Under the pieces are notes generated by a model, which was not told the DNA's origin, searched no databases, and saw nothing but the letters and a program-made list of their open reading frames with translations. Shown here in pieces: positions 1 through 6,033 of a DNA stretch of 6,455 bases (position 1 is the first letter of the stretch; each line of letters begins with the position of its first letter). The translations under genes and the position numbers were made by a program. The stretch spans positions 1 to 6,455 of the forward strand of contig CAYZZK010000056.1 of the NCBI GenBank assembly GCA_964483045.1, read 5' to 3'. Source of the stretch: JBBTYG01 sp964483045 (GTDB lineage: Bacteria > Patescibacteriota > Minisyncoccia > UBA6257 > 2-01-FULL-56-20).

Positions 1-1564
1 TAAATTCGGGATGAAATTGCGTGCCGACGAAAAACGGGTGCTGGCTTTGCGGAAGTTCGGCGATCTCCATGAGCCGCCTGTCGGGAGAAATGCCCGAAAA
101 AGCAAGCCCTTTTCTCTCGAATTTCGAAATATATTCCGGGTTCACTTCGTAGCGGTGCCGGTGCCGTTCGGCTATAGTACTTTTGCCGTATGCACTTTGC
201 GCAATAGTGCCTTTCTTTAAAACCGCGGGGTACGAGCCAAGCCGCATCGTAGCGCCGTATTTTTTCTCCGCGATGTTTGATTTCTGCTCGGGCATGATAT
301 AAATCACCGGGTTTTTGGTTTTTGGATTAACTTCCGTCGTGTGGGCGTCTGCCAAGCCAAGCACATCGCGCGCAAATTCGATGACGGCAAGCTGCATTCC
401 GTAGCACAAACCAAAATACGGAATTTTATGCTCGCGCGCGTAGCGTATGGCATTGATTTTCCCTTCCACGCCGCGGCTGCCAAATCCGCCCGGCACGACG
501 ATGCCGTCATAGCGGGACAATTCCTGAAGTTTTTTAGGCGATTTTTCAAAATCATTCGAGTCGATCCACTCGATTTCCGGCTTGGTTTTAAAAAAATAGG
601 CGGCGTGCTTCACGGCTTCGATGACCGAAATGTAGGAATCGGTGAGCACAAAGTTTCCCGAGCCGAAATATTTGCCGACGATGCCTATTTTGACTGATTT
701 TTTTGTCGTACGTATCGTTGAAACAAAGCGTCCCCACGCTTTAAGATCGCGCTTTTTGGATTTCAGGGAAAGCTTGCTCAAGATTCTATCGCCCAATTTA
801 TCCTTTTCGAAATTAATGGGAATTTCGTAAATGCTTTTTACGTCCGGAGCGGAGATGACATCCCCTTTTTCAAGACTGCACATAAATTCGATTTTGTTTT
901 TCCGCTTTCGGTCGAGCGGTACCGGCGCCCGGGCGAGAATAATGTCCGGATGGATGCCGACTGAATTCAGACTGCGCACGGCGTGCTGGGTGGGCTTTGT
1001 TTTGAGCTCGGTTCCGCCAGCGCCCAAAGAAGGCAAAAAGCTCACGAGCACCACCGCCACGTCGTGGGGTTTTTTCAGTTTCAGCATACGCACCGATTCC
1101 AGGAAAAGTATATTTTCGTACTCGCCGACCGTCCCTCCGATTTCGATTATTGCGATTTCCGCTTTCGCGCGGGCTGCGGCCTTGTCTATGCGGTCTATGA
1201 CCTCAAGCGGTATGCGGGGAACCACCTCCACCTGCCTGCCGCCGTATTCCAAATTCCTTTCTTTTTTAATGACCGACAAATATATGCTTCCCGTCGTCAT
1301 ATAATTACTCTTCGACAGATTCCTATTTAAAAACCGCTCGTAATTGCCCATGTCTTGGTCGCACTCCGTCCCGTCGTCCAAAACAAAAACCTCACCGTGT
1401 TCGGTGGGGTTCATCGTTCCGGCGTCCACGTTCACATAGGGATCAATTTTGAGCGCCGTTACTTCGAGACCGCGCGCCTGCAAAATTTTAGCTATCGAAG
1501 CCGAAGCAATGCCCTTGCCCACTCCGGACATCACGCCGCCGACTACGAAAATATATTTAGGCAT
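1..1564 (-). CDS. pyrG: CTP synthase (glutamine-hydrolysing), C-terminus cut by window edge
   Basis: Makes CTP from UTP with ATP and glutamine, the last step of de novo pyrimidine nucleotide synthesis, in the cytosol. The minus-strand frame is open from the ATG at 1564 to base 1 (521 codons). The N-terminal synthetase domain has the P-loop region GGVMSGVGKG (residues 9-18), DPYVNVDAGTM, a Mg-binding Asp at D71, EIGGTVGEYEN with E141, and KTKPTQH. The C-terminal class I amidotransferase domain shows PGGFGSRG, the nucleophile C387 in FGLCYGMQ, HRYEVN, and H518/E520 in QFHPEF, so the catalytic triad is complete. The family is usually about 535-550 aa, so roughly 25 residues lie beyond the left edge. 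The start fits the family N-terminus (YIFVVGG begins at residue 4). The only SD-like sequence, AAGGA at 1579-1583, is 14 nt upstream, which is long. It has its own promoter and sits 113 bp behind the kinase gene. No broken or missing catalytic residue was seen. Identification is very secure. Confidence 0.97.
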   Translation of the reverse strand, partial: MPKYIFVVGGVMSGVGKGIASASIAKILQARGLEVTALKIDPYVNVDAGTMNPTEHGEVFVLDDGTECDQDMGNYERFLNRNLSKSNYMTTGSIYLSVIKKERNLEYGGRQVEVVPRIPLEVIDRIDKAAARAKAEIAIIEIGGTVGEYENILFLESVRMLKLKKPHDVAVVLVSFLPSLGAGGTELKTKPTQHAVRSLNSVGIHPDIILARAPVPLDRKRKNKIEFMCSLEKGDVISAPDVKSIYEIPINFEKDKLGDRILSKLSLKSKKRDLKAWGRFVSTIRTTKKSVKIGIVGKYFGSGNFVLTDSYISVIEAVKHAAYFFKTKPEIEWIDSNDFEKSPKKLQELSRYDGIVVPGGFGSRGVEGKINAIRYAREHKIPYFGLCYGMQLAVIEFARDVLGLADAHTTEVNPKTKNPVIYIMPEQKSNIAEKKYGATMRLGSYPAVLKKGTIAQSAYGKSTIAERHRHRYEVNPEYISKFERKGLAFSGISPDRRLMEIAELPQSQHPFFVGTQFHPEF

Positions 1565-1582
1565 CGCAATAAAAAATATCCT

Positions 1583-1617
1583 TGCATTTATTGTCTCATC
1601 ATAATCGAATGCATTTA
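1583..1617. repeat. Pair of 8-bp direct repeats flanking the pyrG -10 box
   Basis: The octamer TGCATTTA occurs at 1583-1590 and 1610-1617, one copy inside the promoter spacer and one just downstream of the predicted transcription start. Start-to-start spacing is 27 bp. It could be an operator for a regulator of pyrG, but two 8-bp matches in AT-rich intergenic DNA can also arise by chance. Confidence 0.3.
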
Positions 1618-1626
1618 AATTCTCAA
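1598..1626 (-). promoter_or_regulatory. Predicted sigma70-type promoter of pyrG
   Basis: On the minus strand a -35 box TTGAGA (1626-1621, 5/6 to consensus) is followed after exactly 17 bp by a -10 box TATGAT (1603-1598, 5/6). Predicted transcription start is the A at about 1591, giving a leader of about 27 nt before the pyrG ATG. The position in the kinase-pyrG gap suggests pyrG is a separate transcription unit. Predicted from sequence only. Confidence 0.65.
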
Positions 1627-1660
1627 TCCGCTAGCATTTCGCTACGAGCTTCGGGCGAGC

Positions 1661-1676
1661 TTTCGGTTTTTCGGTT
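1661..1676. repeat. Tandem duplication of an 8-bp unit after the kinase stop codon
   Basis: TTTCGGTT is repeated twice without a gap (1661-1668 and 1669-1676), immediately downstream of the histidine kinase TAA on the minus strand. It looks like a slippage duplication. No clear rho-independent hairpin with a T-run was found in this 113-bp gap, so how the kinase transcript ends is not visible. Confidence 0.5.
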
Positions 1677-1677
1677 T

Positions 1678-3021
1678 TTATTCTTCCATCACCACTTCGT
1701 GCCTGGGAATGAGATGGGGCTCCGTCGGCAACGTAAAATGGAAAATGCTGCCCCGTTTCGGCTCGGATTCGACCCACACCTGGCCGCCGTGGGCCTGAAT
1801 GATATTTTTCACGATATAGAGGCCAAGCCCCGAGCCGGTCGTGTTGGTTTTTATCGCACCCGGCGAGCGATAAAATTTCTTGAACAGATTGCCGATTTCC
1901 TCTTCGGAGATGCCGATGCCCGTATCCTTGACGGCGATCTCGATAAACGGCTTATCGAGAACCTTCTCGATCCTTACCGTCACTTCTCCGTTTTCAGTGT
2001 TATAGCGGACCGCGTTTTCCAAAACATTACCCAAAGCCAGCGACAATTTCTGCTTGTCAACGAGCGGCTTCGGCAACGATTCCTTCGGCGCGTCGAAATA
2101 CACCTTGACGCCGGATCGTTCCGCAAGCGGAGCGATCTTTTTAAGCATATCGCTGACGAACGGCACAATGTCTACCGCTTCGAATACGTACCCGAAATGC
2201 CCTTCCTCAATCCGCGCGACGTTCAGCAAATCTTCGACAATATCTATGAGCCCGCGGCTGGCTTCAAGCGCGTGCTCCACCGTCTGCTTGCTCGCGGGAG
2301 CGAGCTCCGCGTCGGAGGCGAGCGATTCGATTGCCCACGTGATATCCGTGATGGGCGTACGCAGTTGATGCGACGCGACCGTTAAAAATTCATTTTTGGA
2401 CTTCATGAGCGTCACCTCCCTGGTTTTGTCCCGTATCACTTTCATGAAACCAATCGTGGCACCCGCAACGTCAAGTACCGGCAACGTCAGTACTTGCAGC
2501 TCAAGCACCGGATCCGGAAACGAAACGTCTAAAATTTGCGGGTATTCCCCGGCGGCAGACCGGCTTACAACGGTCGGAGCGAGAGACGGAAACATAACTT
2601 GCGCGAGCGTGCGCCATCCTTCTTTTTCGACGTCTTGCGGCTGAAACTCATGCCCCAAAACGTCCGCCGATTTTATTTTGAAAAGTTTTTCCGCAGCCGG
2701 ATTGAAAAATAAGGCCTTAAAATTCTTATCATAAAAAATAATTCCGTCTTGAAGATTGAAAATAATGCTTTTGAGTTCTCCTTTGCCAACCGCCCCTTCT
2801 TTATCCTTCTCAATCAACATATATGTTCCGAAAAATATGACCGCACCCACGGCAAGGATCAGGGCTGCTTCGATTGCGATTACAACTGCCGGAACATAGA
2901 ATGCGGCGAACACGAACGCCGCCGCAAGCAGCGCGAAAATAATCCATACGATTTTAAACTCCGGCCATTCGAAAACCGATTTTAATTTTTTAAGCATTCC
3001 TCGCGCGAGATTTTCGTTCAT
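1678..3021 (-). CDS. Membrane PAS-domain sensor histidine kinase
   Basis: A 447-aa two-component sensor that would autophosphorylate on histidine and pass the phosphate to a response regulator. In order: a short cytosolic N-terminus, two hydrophobic segments (about residues 23-43 and 45-70) forming a tight membrane hairpin with almost no external loop, a PAS-like domain (about 84-200) starting LQDGIIFYD, the dimerisation/phosphoacceptor H-box ASHQLRTPIT with H218, and a HATPase_c domain with N-box GNVLENAVRYN (N336), G1 box DTGIGI (D366-G370), a KKFYR F-box region and G2 box GSGLGLYIV (396-404). All catalytic boxes are intact. With so little outside the membrane, the signal is probably sensed in the membrane or by the PAS domain inside the cell (inference). 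No response regulator is in the window, so the partner is unknown. The ATG at 3021 has no SD directly upstream; AGGAGG lies 34 nt further up. The gene follows the exonuclease gene after 80 bp and may be cotranscribed with it. Confidence 0.94.
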   Translation of the reverse strand: MNENLARGMLKKLKSVFEWPEFKIVWIIFALLAAAFVFAAFYVPAVVIAIEAALILAVGAVIFFGTYMLIEKDKEGAVGKGELKSIIFNLQDGIIFYDKNFKALFFNPAAEKLFKIKSADVLGHEFQPQDVEKEGWRTLAQVMFPSLAPTVVSRSAAGEYPQILDVSFPDPVLELQVLTLPVLDVAGATIGFMKVIRDKTREVTLMKSKNEFLTVASHQLRTPITDITWAIESLASDAELAPASKQTVEHALEASRGLIDIVEDLLNVARIEEGHFGYVFEAVDIVPFVSDMLKKIAPLAERSGVKVYFDAPKESLPKPLVDKQKLSLALGNVLENAVRYNTENGEVTVRIEKVLDKPFIEIAVKDTGIGISEEEIGNLFKKFYRSPGAIKTNTTGSGLGLYIVKNIIQAHGGQVWVESEPKRGSIFHFTLPTEPHLIPRHEVVMEE

Positions 3022-3055
3022 AATACAAGATAATGAGTAAAATCGTGCCTCTGTT

Positions 3056-3061
3056 CCTCCT
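3056..3061 (-). promoter_or_regulatory. Perfect Shine-Dalgarno sequence misplaced relative to the kinase start
   Basis: The minus strand reads AGGAGG here, the best ribosome-binding site in the window, but the first in-frame ATG (3021) is 34 nt downstream. The kinase frame is open between them yet contains no ATG, GTG or TTG. Either a non-standard start (for example ATT) is used, or a leader effect is involved, or the motif is coincidental. Confidence 0.4.
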
Positions 3062-3101
3062 ATGATATCACTTTTGCTTTCAGATAAAAATGATTTCCGG
3101 G

Positions 3102-4010
3102 CTAAAAAAGAGTCGGCGGCTTCTTCGACTTTTCCTTGGGCGGAAGAATGCCGTTTTCGAGACGTTTTATGAGCGCTTCAAATCCCATATGCAGAAAATA
3201 CTTTTTCACGGCATGCTCGGAATAAACGACATTCAAGGATTCAAGAGCGCCCACGTCGACCGGCACGTTTCGCTCCAGCGTTACGAGCGACTTCGCCAAA
3301 AACGCGTTTTCTCTAAAGGGAGCCAGTTTGGCCTCGAGTTTTGGATCCTCCGACATGCTTTCATATGCTTTCTCAAGCGTGCCGAAACGACTCAATATTG
3401 CGAGCGCAGTCTTCGGCCCCACGCCCGGCACTCCTTTTATATTGTCCGACTGGTCACCCACCAGCGCTTTGTAATCTATAAGCTGATCGGGACGAAGACC
3501 ATATTTTTCCACGACGGCTTTTTCAGCATATGTAATAGTGTCGCTGATTCCGGTCTTGAACGTCCGCACGACCACTTTTTCATCTTGGACAAGCTGGAGC
3601 GTGTCGCGATCTCCGGTGAGGATAACGACTTGAACTTCCGGCTCGTTTTTGAATTTCTCCGCGAACGTGGCAATTAGATCATCCGCCTCGAACCCGGGCT
3701 TTTCAAATACTTTAATCCCGAATGCCGGAAAAAAATTGTGAGCTTCGATGATTTGCGCAATGAGCTCGTCGGCCGCCTTCGGCCGCTGGGCTTTATACTC
3801 CTTAAATTTTTCTTTTCGGAACGTTGGCTCCGGCCGGTCAAAGAGCGCCGCCGCATAGTCGGGTTTGTTTTCCCGAAAGAGTTTCAAAAAAATACTAGAC
3901 AGGCCATAGATTGCCTGCACCGGTTTCCCGTCTTTCGACGTAAGCGGCGGAAGCGCGTGAAACGCGCGGTGAATGATCGAGTTGGCGTCTATCAAAAGCA
4001 GAGTTTTCAT
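3102..4010 (-). CDS. Stand-alone 5'-3' exonuclease (Pol I N-terminal / FEN-type)
   Basis: A 302-aa structure-specific nuclease equivalent to the N-terminal domain of DNA polymerase I; the family removes RNA primers and 5' flaps in replication and repair. A PIN-like domain carries the metal-binding acids D8 (LLIDANS), D58 (ALFDRPEPTFR), E108/D110/D111 (FEADDLI), D134/D136 (TGDRDTLQL) and D186/D189 (VGDQSDN). Each sits about 3-5 residues from its E. coli Pol I counterpart. The helix-hairpin-helix (H3TH) DNA-binding motif GVPGVGPKTA (193-202) follows. Both metal sites look complete, so it should be active. There is no proofreading or polymerase domain: the frame stops at TAG (3104-3102) after a Lys/Pro-rich tail, and the next frame is the kinase, so this is not a broken polA. 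The ATG at 4010 has no SD and coincides with the predicted transcription start. Divergent from purD. Confidence 0.95.
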   Translation of the reverse strand: MKTLLLIDANSIIHRAFHALPPLTSKDGKPVQAIYGLSSIFLKLFRENKPDYAAALFDRPEPTFRKEKFKEYKAQRPKAADELIAQIIEAHNFFPAFGIKVFEKPGFEADDLIATFAEKFKNEPEVQVVILTGDRDTLQLVQDEKVVVRTFKTGISDTITYAEKAVVEKYGLRPDQLIDYKALVGDQSDNIKGVPGVGPKTALAILSRFGTLEKAYESMSEDPKLEAKLAPFRENAFLAKSLVTLERNVPVDVGALESLNVVYSEHAVKKYFLHMGFEALIKRLENGILPPKEKSKKPPTLF

Positions 4011-4016
4011 TTGTTA

Positions 4017-4045
4017 ATCATAACAGACAAAAATATGCTTGCCAT
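4017..4045 (-). promoter_or_regulatory. Predicted leaderless promoter of the exonuclease gene
   Basis: On the minus strand an extended -10, TGT then TATGAT (4022-4017), is preceded after 17 bp by a weak -35 ATGGCA (4045-4040, 4/6). Six bases separate the -10 box from the exonuclease ATG, so the +1 position falls on the A of the start codon (4010). This predicts a leaderless mRNA and agrees with the absence of an SD. Confidence 0.55.
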
Positions 4046-4067
4046 TATTTTGAGAGGAGCGTATAAC
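4039..4067 (+). promoter_or_regulatory. Predicted sigma70-type promoter of purD
   Basis: The -35 box TTGCCA (4039-4044, 5/6) and -10 box TATAAC (4062-4067, 5/6) have a 17-bp spacer. Predicted start is near 4074, leaving a leader of about 70 nt before purD. The -35 box shares 4040-4044 with the opposing -35 box of the exonuclease promoter. I see no riboswitch-like fold in the A-rich leader. Confidence 0.6.
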
Positions 4068-4133
4068 TTTCTTAGCTTTGTCTTTGCCATTCCGGCTAAA
4101 AACAAAAATTAACATCGAAAAAATACTGAACGG

Positions 4134-4138
4134 AAGGA
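4134..4138 (+). promoter_or_regulatory. Ribosome binding site that selects the purD start
   Basis: AAGGA lies 6 nt before the ATG at 4145 but abuts another in-frame ATG at 4139. The spacing favours 4145, and the protein then begins MKRRILIIGSGG, matching usual PurD N-termini. Confidence 0.6.
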
Positions 4139-4144
4139 ATGCGA

Positions 4145-5455
4145 ATGAAAAGAAGAATACTCATAATAGGATCGGGCGGAAGAGAATCGGCGATAGTCTC
4201 GACAATTAAAGACCAACTGGGACCGAGCGTCGAAATCCATTGCACGCCGGGAAACGCGGGCATGGCACCCATGGCAGAACTGCACGCCGTGAAGGCAAAC
4301 GACATCGACGGCTTGTGCCAGCTCGCATGGAGACTTAGTCCGAATCTCGTAATTCCCGGACCGGAAGAATCGCTAGTTTTAGGCATCGCCGACCGACTTT
4401 CTCCTCTCGGGATTGCGTGCGTCGGGCCGGGTATGAAAGCGGCACGTCTCGAGGGAAGCAAAATTTTCGCGAAACGCTTCATGCGGAGACACAATATCCG
4501 CACCCCGGACTTCCGGGTTTTTGACGACTCGGAAAAGGCAAAGACTTATGTTCGCGACGAATGCGACAGCGCGCGTCCGCAAGTCATCAAAGCGGATGGC
4601 TTGTGCCAGGGCAAAGGGGTCTATCTTCCCGATGACAAGTGGGGAGCGTTTGCCGCAATCGATGAATTGATGGTGACCAAAAAATTCGGAGCTGCGGGCA
4701 ATCGAATCGTCGTCGAGAAGCGCCTATATGGCCGCGAGTGTTCTTTTATCGTCGCTACAGACGGAACAACCGCCCTTCCCCTTTTGCCAGCCGCAGATTA
4801 CAAGCGCAGATTCGAACACGATGAAGGCAAAAACACCGGAGGGATGGGAGCATATTGCCCCAATCCGTTTATAACGCCGAATCTCCACGAGGAAATCATG
4901 GAGGACATCGTACTCCCCACGATACGGGGCATGGCGTACGAAGGAATCCCGTATCGGGGAATCCTCTACTTCGGACTTATGATAATCGCCGACGGAATTT
5001 ACGTCCTCGAGTTCAATGTCCGCTTGGGCGATCCGGAAGCAGCGGTTATCTTGCCGCTCGCGGACTTTGACCTGGTCGAGCTGCTCCACGCCGCGACGCA
5101 TGACGGCGGCCTGCGCGGCATGGAACTCAAATGGAAAAACGCCGCCGCGGTTACTGTTGTGCTCACCGACGAAAAATATCCGGAAGGCCGGAGTGACGGA
5201 GAAATAATAAGCGGCATTGAAGAAGCCAGGGACTACGGGGCGCTAGTTTTCTCTGCAGGGGTTTCATCCCCGGATGGCGGGAAGCCACTTCTTACTTCCG
5301 GCGGTAGAATTCTGGACGTAACCGGTATCGGAAAGGACTTCTACGCAGCCCACAAACTCGCGTACGCCGGGGCCGAAGCGATTCAGTTCAAGGGCAAGGC
5401 ATACCGAAAGGATATTGCGGAGCATCTTGCCTTACTGCACCAACAGGTTATCTAA
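4145..5455 (+). CDS. purD: Phosphoribosylamine-glycine ligase (GAR synthetase)
   Basis: Joins glycine to 5-phosphoribosylamine using ATP, the second step of de novo purine synthesis, in the cytosol. The 436-aa length matches the family (about 420-430). The N-terminal domain has ILIIGSGGRES (5-15), CTPGNAG (33-39) and IPGPEESLV (70-78). The ATP-grasp region has LEGSKIFAKRFM, KADGLCQGKGV (149-159), DYKRRFEHDEGKNTGGMGAY (218-237), YRGILYFGLM and the metal/ATP-binding EFNVRLGDPE (289-298). The C-terminal domain ends with the typical FKGKAYRKDIA. Small departures from the usual form are GLCQGKGV where GLAAGKGV is common and GDPEAA where GDPETQ is common; neither removes a known catalytic residue. 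An ATG two codons upstream (4139) is possible but is too close to the RBS. It is the only plus-strand gene, divergent from the exonuclease, and closed by a strong terminator. No other pur gene is adjacent. Confidence 0.96.
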   Translation: MKRRILIIGSGGRESAIVSTIKDQLGPSVEIHCTPGNAGMAPMAELHAVKANDIDGLCQLAWRLSPNLVIPGPEESLVLGIADRLSPLGIACVGPGMKAARLEGSKIFAKRFMRRHNIRTPDFRVFDDSEKAKTYVRDECDSARPQVIKADGLCQGKGVYLPDDKWGAFAAIDELMVTKKFGAAGNRIVVEKRLYGRECSFIVATDGTTALPLLPAADYKRRFEHDEGKNTGGMGAYCPNPFITPNLHEEIMEDIVLPTIRGMAYEGIPYRGILYFGLMIIADGIYVLEFNVRLGDPEAAVILPLADFDLVELLHAATHDGGLRGMELKWKNAAAVTVVLTDEKYPEGRSDGEIISGIEEARDYGALVFSAGVSSPDGGKPLLTSGGRILDVTGIGKDFYAAHKLAYAGAEAIQFKGKAYRKDIAEHLALLHQQVI

Positions 5456-5477
5456 AAAAGCAAAAGTAAAAAAACAC

Positions 5478-5516
5478 GGAGAGTGCCGCACGCGCGCGAC
5501 ACTCTCCTTTTTATTT
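5478..5516. terminator. Bidirectional rho-independent terminator between purD and tsaE
   Basis: Stem GGAGAGTG (5478-5485) pairs perfectly with CACTCTCC (5500-5507); the 14-nt CG-rich interior can add three more pairs. TTTTTATTT follows at 5508-5516 on the plus strand. The left flank is an A-run (5469-5474 and more upstream), giving a T-run after the same stem on the minus strand. It therefore fits both purD, 22 bp away, and the convergent tsaE, 37 bp away. Confidence 0.9.
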
Positions 5517-5544
5517 CCGGAATTCGCCCGTCAGGCCACAACAT

Positions 5545-6033
5545 TCATTTGAAAACAATTTGGCGCTCATTTTCTTTTTGGCCATGCGCAAACTGAATCC
5601 GCAAAATATTTTTTGGTAAAATCTTTTTTATATTCTCCGGCCACTCTATAAGTACGATGTTTGCTGGGTTCGATAAAATTTCTTTAAATTCCAATGCAGC
5701 GATCTCTTTTGGACTTTTAATCCGATAAGCGTCCACGTGATATAAACTGGTGAATGGCGAATGGCGAATGGCGAATCGTCTAAAAAGAATGAACGTGGGG
5801 CTTGTTACGCGTTTTTTTATGCCGAGGGCTCCCACGAATCCTTGAATGAACGTAGTCTTCCCAGCCCCAAGATCACCCGAAAGAGCGATAACAAATGCTC
5901 TCCCAGTTTTGGAGGTTGGAGAGTCGCTTGGCCTAATGTCCCTTCGGATGAGTTGTAAGTTTGAGATTCGCTTGGCGAGCTTCTCGCCCAGCGCCTTAGT
6001 ATTTGCCGAAGAATATGTAGTCAAGATATTCAT
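5545..6033 (-). CDS. tsaE: tRNA t6A biosynthesis ATPase TsaE, with low-complexity insertions
   Basis: TsaE works with TsaB, TsaD and TsaC/TsaC2 to form N6-threonylcarbamoyladenosine at position 37 of ANN-decoding tRNAs. The 162-aa protein shows TKALGEKLAKRI (12-23), Walker A SGDLGAGKTTF (52-62), the VTSPTF switch motif (76-81), LYHVDAYR (97-104) and IEWPE (119-123), so all signature motifs are present. Two unusual parts stand out. About 20 extra residues (roughly 24-45, rich in Ser, Pro and Arg) lie between the first helix and the P-loop strand. A loop of about 10 residues (RFAIRHSPF region, 86-94) before LYHVDAYR is encoded by a tandem DNA repeat. Both fall outside the ATP site, so the enzyme is probably still functional (inference). 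The start overlaps the upstream LTD gene by 38 bp and has no SD (the ATG follows an A-run), so translation is probably coupled or SD-independent. The 3' end faces the shared terminator. Confidence 0.95.
   Translation of the reverse strand: MNILTTYSSANTKALGEKLAKRISNLQLIRRDIRPSDSPTSKTGRAFVIALSGDLGAGKTTFIQGFVGALGIKKRVTSPTFILFRRFAIRHSPFTSLYHVDAYRIKSPKEIAALEFKEILSNPANIVLIEWPENIKKILPKNILRIQFAHGQKENERQIVFK
5752..5776. repeat. Tandem GAATGGC heptamer inside tsaE
   Basis: Three perfect copies of GAATGGC (5752-5758, 5759-5765, 5766-5772) are followed by a partial GAAT (5773-5776). Three heptamers make 21 bp, so the tsaE frame is kept. Read on the minus strand, the unit GCCATTC passes through all three frames and gives FAIRHSPF. 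It lies in a variable surface loop of TsaE between the SPTF and YHVD motifs. Confidence 0.9.

Noticed and set aside
341..1304. Plus-strand open frames (for example 831-1304) opposite pyrG
   Set aside because: They are antisense to well-conserved CTP synthase sequence and resemble no known protein.
1565..1677. Rho-independent terminator for the histidine kinase
   Set aside because: Only 4-bp stems (such as TAGC/GCTA) can be drawn and none is followed by a T-run in the right direction.
1582..2385. 267-codon plus-strand open frame opposite the histidine kinase
   Set aside because: It lies wholly antisense to the catalytic domains of a clear kinase, shows no recognisable domain, and has biased composition typical of a mirror frame.
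3022..3104. Possible frameshifted DNA polymerase I: exonuclease end followed by lost polymerase domain
   Set aside because: No polymerase or proofreading motifs are seen in any frame downstream; the next gene is an intact kinase, so the exonuclease is naturally stand-alone.
4068..4138. Purine riboswitch or other structured leader ahead of purD
   Set aside because: The leader is short and A-rich, with no long pairing stems or conserved riboswitch core that I can recognise.
5752..5776. Heptamer array as a CRISPR or phage attachment site
   Set aside because: The units are only 7 bp with no spacers, and no integrase, cas gene or tRNA is nearby.
5974..5988. Perfect 6-bp hairpin GGCGAG/CTCGCC with 3-nt loop in tsaE
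   Set aside because: It encodes the common LGEKLA motif and has no T-run, so it is explained by codon content rather than termination or attenuation.
5545..6033. tsaE as a pseudogene because of its repeats
   Set aside because: The frame is intact and every TsaE signature motif is kept; the expansions fall in loops.
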